Source of the DNA: CAVTBX01 sp963733135 | GTDB lineage: Bacteria > Actinomycetota > Thermoleophilia > Gaiellales > Gaiellaceae | Direction: 5' to 3' | DNA length: 63,879 bases | Assembly: GCA_963733135.1 (NCBI GenBank) | Contig: CAVTBX010000001.1 | Location: 1-63,879, forward strand | In this document: positions 33,547 to 40,359 of the stretch, piece by piece | How the letters are laid out: the number at the start of each line of letters is the position of its first letter | Numbering within the stretch: the first letter of the stretch is position 1 | Notes under the pieces: generated by a model | Databases searched by the model: none | Seen by the model: only the letters and a program-made list of their open reading frames with translations | What the model was told of the DNA's origin: nothing | Position numbers and translations under genes: made by a program

Positions 33547-34461
33547 TTGGGCGTGAGCGTGAAGTCAGACGCCCTCCGCGAGCTCGTCGACGAGGACGCG
33601 GAGGTCGAGCAGGTTGGGACTGGGTTCACCTTCACGGAGGGCCCGATCTGGAACGCTGAGGAACAGGCGCTCTATTTCAGCGACATGCCGGGCGACGTCC
33701 GGCGGCGCTGGAGCGAGGCCGACGGCGTCAGCGAGATCCGGAACCCGTCGAACAAGTGCAACGGCATGACCTATGACGCGGAGGACAACCTCCTCGTCTG
33801 CGAGCACATCACGAGCTCGCTCATGCGCGAGAAGCCCGACGGGACGCGCGAGACTGTCGCCTCGCACTTCGAGGGTAAGGAGCTGAACAGCCCGAACGAC
33901 GTCACGACCCGCTCCGACGGGACGATCTACTTCTCCGACCCGTCCTACGGCCGCATGCCGGGCTTCGGGGAGGAGCGCGAGAGCGAGCTCGGCTTCCAGG
34001 GCGTCTACAAGATCGCACCGGGCGGCGGCGACCCCGAACTGGTCGTCGGCCGGGACGAGTTCGAGCAGCCGAACGGGATCTGCTTCTCGCCGGACGAATC
34101 GCTCTTCTACATCAACGACACCCCGCGCGCCCTAGTCCGCGTGTACGACGTGAATGAAAACGGCACCCTCTCGAACGGCCGACTTTTCTTCGAGGGCATC
34201 GGCTCGGGAGTGATCGAGGAGGGCATCCCGGATGGAATGAAGTGCGACGAGCGCGGCAACGTTTGGGTTACGGGCCCGGGCGGCGTCTGGGTGATCAGTC
34301 CGGACGGTGAGCACCTGGGGACGATCGAGGTGCCCGAGAACACCGGCAACCTGACCTGGGGCGGACCCGACTGGCACCAGGTGTTCATCCCGAGCTCGAC
34401 CTCGCTCTACCGCATCGACGTGAAGGTCGGCCCCGCGCCGCAGCCCTACATCCGGAGGTGA
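33547..34461 (+). CDS. SMP-30/gluconolactonase-family lactonase
   Basis: Six-bladed beta-propeller lactonase, 304 aa. Expected metal ligands are present: E31 in TFTEGPIW, Asn in ELNSPNDVTTRSDG, Asn in EQPNGICFSPDES, and Asp in IPDGMKCDERGN. YFSDPSYGRMPGFGEER is typical of bacterial gluconolactonase-like members. It would open a lactone made by a dehydrogenase in the same pathway. The start is taken as TTG at 33547 (AGGAGG site 6 bases upstream); GTG at 33553 is possible. The isochorismatase-like genes follow directly. Confidence 0.9.
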   Translation: MGVSVKSDALRELVDEDAEVEQVGTGFTFTEGPIWNAEEQALYFSDMPGDVRRRWSEADGVSEIRNPSNKCNGMTYDAEDNLLVCEHITSSLMREKPDGTRETVASHFEGKELNSPNDVTTRSDGTIYFSDPSYGRMPGFGEERESELGFQGVYKIAPGGGDPELVVGRDEFEQPNGICFSPDESLFYINDTPRALVRVYDVNENGTLSNGRLFFEGIGSGVIEEGIPDGMKCDERGNVWVTGPGGVWVISPDGEHLGTIEVPENTGNLTWGGPDWHQVFIPSSTSLYRIDVKVGPAPQPYIRR

Positions 34462-35100
34462 ATGATGGGCGACGATGAGAGCTTGAAGCTGGATCCGAGT
34501 CGCTGCGCTCTGATCATCCAGGACCTGCAGAACGACGTGATCATCGAGGGCGGCGCCTTCGCTGAATCGGGCTCGCCCGGCCACGCGCAGGAGCAGGACG
34601 TCGTCGAGAACGTGAAGAAGCTCGCGGATGCCTGCCGCTCTGCCGGTATCCCCGTCCTCCACGTCCACTACATCGTCGAGGAGGGAGCGCCCGGCCTGAA
34701 GCTGAACGCGCCGCTCTTCGAAGGCGTCAAGGACGGGAACGCGCTCGTACGCGGAAGCTGGGGCGCGGCGCCGGCCGAGGGACTCGAGCCGAAGGACGGC
34801 GACTTCGTGGTCGAGAAGATGCGGATGAGCGCCTGGGAAGGCACGCGGCTCGAGAACCTCCTGAAGGGCCTCGGCCGAGACACCATCATCATCACCGGGG
34901 CCTGGACGAATATGTCCATCGAGCACACGGCGCGTACCGGCGCCGACAAGGGCTACTTCATGGTCGTCCCCGAGAACGGGTGCTCGACGATGAACGCGGA
35001 GTGGCACGACGCCGCGATCAACTTCGCGCTCCAGAACGTCTCGACCGTGACGACGTACGAGCAGGTGCTGGACGCGATCGGAGCCGGCGCCCCGGCGTGA
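34462..35100 (+). CDS. isochorismatase-fold hydrolase without nucleophilic Cys (copy 1)
   Basis: Isochorismatase/cysteine-hydrolase fold, 212 aa. D21 in LIIQDLQNDV and the Lys in FVVEKMRMSAW are in place, but the position that holds the catalytic Cys of amidases (TNxC) is Ser: GAWTNMSIEHTARTG. True isochorismatases also lack this Cys, so vinyl-ether hydrolysis or another chemistry is possible. Start ATG at 34462 follows the SMP-30 stop immediately; a second ATG is at 34465. Copy 2 follows with a GTGA overlap. Confidence 0.9.
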   Translation: MMGDDESLKLDPSRCALIIQDLQNDVIIEGGAFAESGSPGHAQEQDVVENVKKLADACRSAGIPVLHVHYIVEEGAPGLKLNAPLFEGVKDGNALVRGSWGAAPAEGLEPKDGDFVVEKMRMSAWEGTRLENLLKGLGRDTIIITGAWTNMSIEHTARTGADKGYFMVVPENGCSTMNAEWHDAAINFALQNVSTVTTYEQVLDAIGAGAPA

Positions 35101-35705
35101 ATCCGATCGACCGGGCGGCGAGCGCTTTGCTGGTGGTCGACCTTCAGAACGACACGGTCGGCGAGGCGGGGGCGTTCGCCGACTCGGGCGCGGCCGACTT
35201 CGCGTCGCGGCACGGGGTGGTCGAGAAGGCTCGGCGTGTCGTGGACGCGGCGCGCCATGCGGGCGTGCGTGTGATCCACGTTTGGCACGTCGATGAGCCG
35301 GGCCACGTGGACTCGACCCGGAACGCGAAGCTCTTTCGCGACATCGCCGATGCGGACGGGCTCGTTCGGGGCACCTGGGGCGTGGAGCCGGTCGAGGGCC
35401 TTGAGCCCCGCGACGGCGACGTGGTCGTCGAGAAGCAGCGGATGAGCGCCTTCAACTCGACGACGCTCGACACGAAGCTCCGTGGGCTCGGCGCGACGAA
35501 GGCGGTGGTCTGCGGCGCCTGGACGAACTTCGCCATCGAGCACACGTGCCGGGACGCGGCCGACGCCGGCTATGAGGTCGTGCTCGTCACCGACGCGACC
35601 GCGACCGTTTCGGACGAGTGGCAGCACGCTGCCGTCTCGTACGCGCTCACGAACATCGCCGAGCTGGTCACGACCGACGAGCTCGTGGCTGCGCTCTCGT
35701 CGTGA
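35097..35705 (+). CDS. isochorismatase-fold hydrolase without nucleophilic Cys (copy 2)
   Basis: Paralogue of the preceding protein, 202 aa, with the same order of motifs: LLVVDLQNDTVGEAGAFADSG, GLVRGTWGVEPVEGLEP, VVVEKQRMSAF, GAWTNFAIEHTCRDA. The usual Cys position is Ala. The two copies are clearly similar along their length, and two coupled genes suggest a heteromeric enzyme or two consecutive hydrolytic steps. GTG at 35097 overlaps copy 1 as GTGA; the longer frame to 34980 is a shadow. Confidence 0.9.
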   Translation: MNPIDRAASALLVVDLQNDTVGEAGAFADSGAADFASRHGVVEKARRVVDAARHAGVRVIHVWHVDEPGHVDSTRNAKLFRDIADADGLVRGTWGVEPVEGLEPRDGDVVVEKQRMSAFNSTTLDTKLRGLGATKAVVCGAWTNFAIEHTCRDAADAGYEVVLVTDATATVSDEWQHAAVSYALTNIAELVTTDELVAALSS

Positions 35706-36775
35706 AGACGCGCGCGGCGCTCTTCCGGGAGCCGGGTGCGGGCTTCGAGGTGCGGGAGATCGAGATCGACGAGCCGGGCGACGGCCAGGTCGTCGTCCGG
35801 ATGGCGGCGGTCGGCGTCTGCGGGAGCGACCTCCACGTCGTTCGCGGGGAGTGGAAGCGGCCGACGCCGATCGTGCTCGGACATGAAGGTGCGGGAGTGA
35901 TCGAGGCGGTCGGCCCGCAGGTCGGGTCGGTCGCCAAGGGCGACCCCGTCATCGTCTCCTGGGCGCCTGCGTGTCGCGAGTGCGCGCCGTGCCTGGCGGG
36001 GCGGGAGACCGCGTGCACGGCGCTTCGGGCAGCCATCCGTGCAGGCGAGATGCTTGGCGGCGGCACCGGCCTGCGGTCCGACGGCGAAACCGTCTACCGG
36101 ATGACGACCGTAGGTGCACTCGCGGAACGGGTGCTGATTCCAGCCGACGCCGCGTTGCCGCTTGGCGTGGATCTCCCGTTCGACCAGGCCGCGCTCCTCG
36201 GCTGTGCCGCCCTTACTGGAGTGGGCGCAGTCCTGAACGCGGGCGTCCACGAGAACGAGAGCGTGCTCGTGATCGGCGCCGGCGGGGTGGGGCAGTTCTG
36301 CGTCCAGGCGGCGCGAATCGCCGGCGCGGGGCGGATCACGGTCGTCGATCCGGTGGAAGCGCGCCGCGAGGCGGCGGTGGGCCTCGGAGCCACGGAGGCC
36401 TGCGCGCCGGACGACCTCGACGCACCCGACGAGTTCGACTGGGCCTTCGACGCCGTCGGCTACCCGGCGACGTCTGAGTCGGCACTCGCCTCCACGCGCG
36501 GCGGCGGCACGGCTGTTCTCGTCGGCATGCCGCCTGCCGGAGCTCGGCTCGACCTCGACCCGCTCGCGTTCTCGAACTCCGAGAAGACGCTGACGGGATC
36601 GGTGTACGGCTCCGAGCCGCCTGCAAAGGCGCTACCGCGGCTCCTCAGACTGGTGCGAGACGGCCGGCTGAAGCTCGAGAGCCTCGTCGGCCCGACCTAC
36701 GGTCTCGACGAGGTCGACGCGGCCTTCGCCGAGAGCCTGGCCGGCTCCCCGGGCCGCGTCCTCGTCACGCCCTGA
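35702..36775 (+). CDS. zinc-dependent alcohol dehydrogenase (MDR)
   Basis: Zn-binding medium-chain dehydrogenase, 357 aa. Catalytic Zn ligands lie in VGVCGSDLHVV and LGHEGAGVIEAVG. The structural Zn loop is CRECAPCLAGRETAC. The Rossmann motif is VLVIGAGGVGQFCVQAAR, and VDPVEARREAAVGLGA suggests NAD(H). It resembles class III-like and aryl-alcohol dehydrogenases; the substrate is unknown. Last gene of the + strand operon that opens with CoxD (GTGA overlap upstream). A BIME-like repeat follows and may end the transcript. Confidence 0.9.
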   Translation: MKTRAALFREPGAGFEVREIEIDEPGDGQVVVRMAAVGVCGSDLHVVRGEWKRPTPIVLGHEGAGVIEAVGPQVGSVAKGDPVIVSWAPACRECAPCLAGRETACTALRAAIRAGEMLGGGTGLRSDGETVYRMTTVGALAERVLIPADAALPLGVDLPFDQAALLGCAALTGVGAVLNAGVHENESVLVIGAGGVGQFCVQAARIAGAGRITVVDPVEARREAAVGLGATEACAPDDLDAPDEFDWAFDAVGYPATSESALASTRGGGTAVLVGMPPAGARLDLDPLAFSNSEKTLTGSVYGSEPPAKALPRLLRLVRDGRLKLESLVGPTYGLDEVDAAFAESLAGSPGRVLVTP

Positions 36776-36817
36776 TCCAGGGGGCGACACGTGCGTCGGC
36801 CCTACGACTGCTGGCGC

Positions 36818-36925
36818 GGGCCGGACAAGTCCGGCCCCTACATCTGGGTTGGTCGCGGGAGGAATTGCCGCGGCGACGTGGCGAGACGACGTAGGCCGGT
36901 TGTAGGGGCGGGACTTGTCCCGCCC
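36818..36925. repeat. BIME-like pair of REP palindromes in inverted orientation
   Basis: Unit 1 (36818-36837): GGGCCGGAC, two bases, GTCCGGCCC. Unit 2 (36906-36925): GGGCGGGAC, two bases, GTCCCGCCC. The flanks CTACA (36838-36842) and TGTAG (36901-36905) are also complementary, so the two units are near mirror copies around 68 bases that hold no gene. They lie between the end of the alcohol dehydrogenase gene and the end of a convergent cupin gene, the usual site for REP/BIME elements. Confidence 0.75.
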
Positions 36926-36932
36926 GCGACCG

Positions 36933-37277
36933 CTACGCGCCGGCTTTCTGCCGGTAGTCCTCGCGCACCGGTTGGAACACGTCTATGACCGTTGCGCCCT
37001 CGGGGCCGCAGCGCGCTTCGTGCTGGACGCCACCTGGGAGCACGTAGCCCTGCATGGGGCCCAGCGGATGATCCTCTCCGTCGATCACCAGGATCTGCTT
37101 GCCGCGGAGGACGATTCCGAGCTGTTCGTGCGGGTGGCTGTGGAGGGGCACGGTGGCTCCTGGCTCGAACTCGATCAGGTTGATCATCGCTCCCTCGCCG
37201 AAGAGCGGGCGGCCGTCGACGCCCTCCGCGAGCTCGAACCTCGCCAGCTTCTCGAAGTCCACGAACTGCGGCTTCAC
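36933..37277 (-). CDS. cupin-domain protein
   Basis: Small cupin, 114 aa: GATVPLHSHPHEQLGIVLRG (two His, Glu/Gln and Gly of motif 1) and GYVLPGGVQHEARC (motif 2 His). Metal ligands are present. KdgF-like uronate lyases and many sensors have this size, but no function can be assigned. GTG at 37277 has TAGGAT 6 bases upstream and looks leaderless. It is divergent from the aldehyde dehydrogenase operon, with only 20 bases between start codons. Confidence 0.85.
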   Translation of the reverse strand: MKPQFVDFEKLARFELAEGVDGRPLFGEGAMINLIEFEPGATVPLHSHPHEQLGIVLRGKQILVIDGEDHPLGPMQGYVLPGGVQHEARCGPEGATVIDVFQPVREDYRQKAGA

Positions 37278-37282
37278 GCACC

Positions 37283-37289
37283 TATCCTA
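37283..37289. promoter_or_regulatory. overlapping divergent -10 elements (TATCCTA)
   Basis: The plus strand reads TATCCT at 37283-37288, 9 bases before the ATG at 37298. The minus strand reads TAGGAT at 37289-37284, 6 bases before the GTG at 37277. Both fit TANNNT, so one seven-base symmetrical element appears to drive two nearly leaderless transcripts in opposite directions. Confidence 0.5.
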
Positions 37290-37297
37290 CGAGCCTC

Positions 37298-38770
37298 ATG
37301 GCGGTCACAGAGTCCAAGCCGCTCGCGCTCCTGCGTGACCAGGCCTACGTCGACGGAAAGTGGATCGACGCCGATTCGGGCGAGACATTCCCGGTCGTAA
37401 ACCCGGCGACCGGCGAGACCATCGCCGATGTGCCACGGATGGGCGCTGCCGAGACGCGGCGCGCGATCGAGGCCGCCGAGCGCGCCCTTCCTGCCTGGCG
37501 CGCCAAGACTGCGAAGGAGCGGGCCCGCGTCCTGCGTCGCTTCTCCGACCTGATGCTCGAGCACGTCGACGATCTCGCCGTCCTCATGACGACCGAGCAA
37601 GGCAAGCCGCTCGCCGAGTCACGCGCCGAGGTCGAGTACGCCGCCTCGTTCCTCGAGTGGTTCGGCGAGGAGGCGAAGCGAGTCTACGGCGACACGATCC
37701 CGCAGCCGACGCCCGAGCGGCGCATCCTTGTCACGAAGCATCCCGTCGGTGTCACGGGCGGGATCACGCCGTGGAACTTCCCCGCGGCGATGGTGACCCG
37801 GAAGGCGGCGCCCGCGCTCGCGGCGGGCTGCACGATGGTGCTGAAGCCGGCCGAGCAGACGCCGCTTTCTGCGCTCGCGCTCATGGGCCTTGCCGAGGAG
37901 GCGGGCCTCCCGCCGGGAGTGTTCTCGCTCGTGACCGGCGACGCCGAGGACGCGCCGGCGATCGGCGGCGAGCTGACCTCGAACCCGATCGTCCGCAAGC
38001 TCGGCTTCACCGGCTCGACCGAGGTCGGGAAGCTCCTCATGCGCCAGTGCTCCGACCAGGTCAAGCAGGTCTCGCTCGAACTCGGTGGTAACGCGCCGTT
38101 CATCGTGTTCGATGACGCCGATCTCGACGAGGCCGTCGCCGGCGCTGTGCTCTGCAAGTTCCGAAACTCCGGCCAGACCTGCATCTCCGCAAACCGGATG
38201 CTCGTGCAGGAGGGGATCTACGACGATTTCGTCGGCGCCTTCACGAGCGCGGTCTCGAAGCTCAAGGTCGGCGTTGGGCTCGACGAAGGCGTGAACGTCG
38301 GGCCGCTGATCGACGTGCCGGCGTTGGAGAAGGTCGAACGCCATGTCGCGGATGCGCAGGAGCGCGGCGCGGAGCTCCTCGTCGGCGGCTCGCGCCATGA
38401 GCTCGGTCAAACCTTCTTCGAGCCGAGCGTCCTGACTGGCGTACCGGCCGACGCGGCCATGTCTTGCGAAGAGACGTTCGGCCCTGTTGCGGGCATCGCG
38501 CGCTTCGAGACCGAGGAGGAGGCGATCCGGGTCGCCAACGACACGCCCTACGGCCTCGCCGCGTACTTCTTCAGCCGGGAGGTCGGCCGGATCTGGCGGG
38601 TCTCCGAGGCGCTCGAGTATGGGATCGTCGGGATCAACACGGGCTTCATCTCGACCGAGGTCGCGCCCTTCGGCGGCGTCAAGGAGTCCGGCATCGGCCG
38701 CGAGGGCTCCAAGTACGGGATCGACGAGTGGATCGAGCTCAAGTACCTAGCCCTCGGCGGCATCCAATGA
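37298..38770 (+). CDS. NAD(P)-dependent succinate-semialdehyde-type aldehyde dehydrogenase
   Basis: Aldehyde dehydrogenase of 490 aa, close to the GabD subgroup: ITPWNFPAAMVTRKAAPALA, catalytic Glu in VSLELGGNAPF, catalytic Cys in NSGQTCISANR, and the C-terminal PFGGVKESGIGREGSKYGI. The C-T-C-type redox loop of some GabD proteins is partly present. The product would be succinate or an analogous dicarboxylate entering the TCA cycle. It heads a seven-gene + strand operon and has its own near-leaderless promoter. Confidence 0.92.
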   Translation: MAVTESKPLALLRDQAYVDGKWIDADSGETFPVVNPATGETIADVPRMGAAETRRAIEAAERALPAWRAKTAKERARVLRRFSDLMLEHVDDLAVLMTTEQGKPLAESRAEVEYAASFLEWFGEEAKRVYGDTIPQPTPERRILVTKHPVGVTGGITPWNFPAAMVTRKAAPALAAGCTMVLKPAEQTPLSALALMGLAEEAGLPPGVFSLVTGDAEDAPAIGGELTSNPIVRKLGFTGSTEVGKLLMRQCSDQVKQVSLELGGNAPFIVFDDADLDEAVAGAVLCKFRNSGQTCISANRMLVQEGIYDDFVGAFTSAVSKLKVGVGLDEGVNVGPLIDVPALEKVERHVADAQERGAELLVGGSRHELGQTFFEPSVLTGVPADAAMSCEETFGPVAGIARFETEEEAIRVANDTPYGLAAYFFSREVGRIWRVSEALEYGIVGINTGFISTEVAPFGGVKESGIGREGSKYGIDEWIELKYLALGGIQ

Positions 38771-38774
38771 CGCC

Positions 38775-39089
38775 GTGATCGTCGAGCAGCGCGACTACCA
38801 CGTCACGACCGGCAAGCTCCCGGAGCTCGTGAAGCTCTACGCGGACGAGGGGATCGCGATCCAGGAGGAGCACCTCGGCAACCTGCTCGGCTGGTTCACC
38901 GTGGATGTCGGCGCGCTCTCCACAGTCGTCAGCCTCTGGGGCTACGAGAGCGCCGGCGAACGGGAGGAGCGCCGCGGCCGGCTCCAGGCCGACGAGCGCT
39001 GGCAGGCATTCCTCGCCAAGATCCAGCCGCTCATCCACACGCAGCAGAACCGGATCCTCGTCCCCGTCTCGTTCTCGCCGATCAGGTGA
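38775..39089 (+). CDS. NIPSNAP-family protein
   Basis: NIPSNAP-type ferredoxin-like fold protein, 104 aa: VEQRDYHVTTGKLPELVKLY, NLLGWFTVDVG, SLWGYESAGEREERRGRL and ADERWQAFLAKIQPLI. The family has no settled activity; members often sit in catabolic operons next to oxidoreductases. GTG at 38775 starts 4 bases after the aldehyde dehydrogenase stop, and its own stop overlaps the SDR start as GTGA. Confidence 0.85.
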   Translation: MIVEQRDYHVTTGKLPELVKLYADEGIAIQEEHLGNLLGWFTVDVGALSTVVSLWGYESAGEREERRGRLQADERWQAFLAKIQPLIHTQQNRILVPVSFSPIR

Positions 39090-39829
39090 AGCTCGAGGGG
39101 AAGGTCGCGCTCGTCACGGGCGGGTCGCAGGGCATCGGTCATGCGATCGCGCATGGGCTCGCCGCCGAAGGCGCGCGGATCGCGATCGCCGACCTGGAGC
39201 GAGCCGAGGCGGCGGCGGCTGAGATCCCTGACGGCGTCGGGATCAGGGCCGACGTGGCTTCCGAGGAGGACGTCGAGAGGCTCGCGGCCGAGCTCGACGA
39301 GCGTTGCGGCGGCGTCGACATCGTCGTCAACAACGCCGGGCTCTACGCCTCGCTCGCCATGCGGCCCTTCACGGAGATCCCGCTGGAGGAGTGGCGCCGC
39401 GTCATGGACGTGAACGTCGCCAGCATGTTCCTCGTCTCTCGCGCGCTCGTCCCGCGGATGCGGGAACGGGGCGGCGGCGCGATCGTGAACATCTCCTCCG
39501 GGACGCCATTCCGCGGCGTCCCGTTCCTCCTCCACTACGTCACGAGCAAGGGCGCCATCGTCGCGTTCACGCGCGCCTTGGCGAAAGAGCTCGGGCCGTC
39601 CGGGATCCGCGTCAACTGCGTCGCGCCCGGCTTCACGATGAGTGCCGGCGTCGAGGCCCATCCGGAGGTCGTCGAAAAGCTCCGCGACGTCTCGGTCGCG
39701 GCCCGGACGATCCAGCGCGACCAGGTGCCGGAGGACGTCGTCGGGGCGGTCGTCTTCCTCGCCTCGCCGGAGGCCTCGTTCGTCACCGGGCAGACGATGG
39801 TGATCGACGGCGGGCAGTACTTCCATTGA
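39086..39829 (+). CDS. SDR-family oxidoreductase
   Basis: Classical short-chain dehydrogenase, 247 aa. TGGSQGIG at 11-18, D37 in AIADLERA (NAD-type), NNAG at 82-85, catalytic S138, Y151 and K155 (YVTSK), and the C-terminal VIDGGQYF. 3-Oxoacyl-ACP reductase-like by overall pattern, but the operon points to a hydroxy-acid or alcohol dehydrogenase in catabolism. GTG at 39086; the stop overlaps the next start as TTGA. Confidence 0.9.
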   Translation: MKLEGKVALVTGGSQGIGHAIAHGLAAEGARIAIADLERAEAAAAEIPDGVGIRADVASEEDVERLAAELDERCGGVDIVVNNAGLYASLAMRPFTEIPLEEWRRVMDVNVASMFLVSRALVPRMRERGGGAIVNISSGTPFRGVPFLLHYVTSKGAIVAFTRALAKELGPSGIRVNCVAPGFTMSAGVEAHPEVVEKLRDVSVAARTIQRDQVPEDVVGAVVFLASPEASFVTGQTMVIDGGQYFH

Positions 39830-40359
39830 GATTGTCTCTCTACGACGAGCCCCGAGGCGTCGAGACCAGGCCCGGGAACCGCGTTGTGTACGACCTGGCG
39901 CGGAACACGGCGCATGTGGGTGCCGCGCAGGTGGGAGGGCATGCGCTCCGCTTCGAGCTCGAAGGTCGCGAACGAGCCGGCGCGCTCCTCTCCCGCGAGG
40001 TCGAGCCGGGGGCCGACTGGCTGATGCGCTGCGACCGCGTCGACTTTCCGCCGGGGGGTGTCGCTTACCGGCACACGCACCCGGGCCCGGGGATCCGCTG
40101 CCTCCTCCACGGCCGGATCCGCATCGAGAGCGAGGGCGAGACGCACGAGTACGGACCGCTGGAGCCGTGGTTCGAGAGCGGGCCGGTGCCGGTGTACGCC
40201 GCAACCGCCGAGGATGAGGAGACCGCGTTCGTGCGCGTCATGCTCCTGCCGCCCGAGTCGGCCGGCAAGCGCACCATCTCGTATGTCGACCCGGCCGATA
40301 CGGACAAGCCGAAGACCCAGCGCGCGACGATCTTCTTCGACGAGCCGCTGATCCAGTGA
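39826..40359 (+). CDS. cupin-like protein with TTG start
   Basis: Protein of 177 aa with a cupin core: PPGGVAYRHTHPGPGIRCLL (His pair), LHGRIRIESEGETHEY, then GPLEPWFESGPVPVYA. The N-terminal 75 residues (SLYDEPRGVETRPGNRV...) form a second, degenerate barrel or extension. The start TTG at 39826 overlaps the SDR stop as TTGA, and no ATG or GTG fits; a second TTG lies at 39832. The function is unknown; the position between an SDR and a TPP enzyme suggests an isomerase or accessory role. Confidence 0.78.
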   Translation: MRLSLYDEPRGVETRPGNRVVYDLARNTAHVGAAQVGGHALRFELEGRERAGALLSREVEPGADWLMRCDRVDFPPGGVAYRHTHPGPGIRCLLHGRIRIESEGETHEYGPLEPWFESGPVPVYAATAEDEETAFVRVMLLPPESAGKRTISYVDPADTDKPKTQRATIFFDEPLIQ

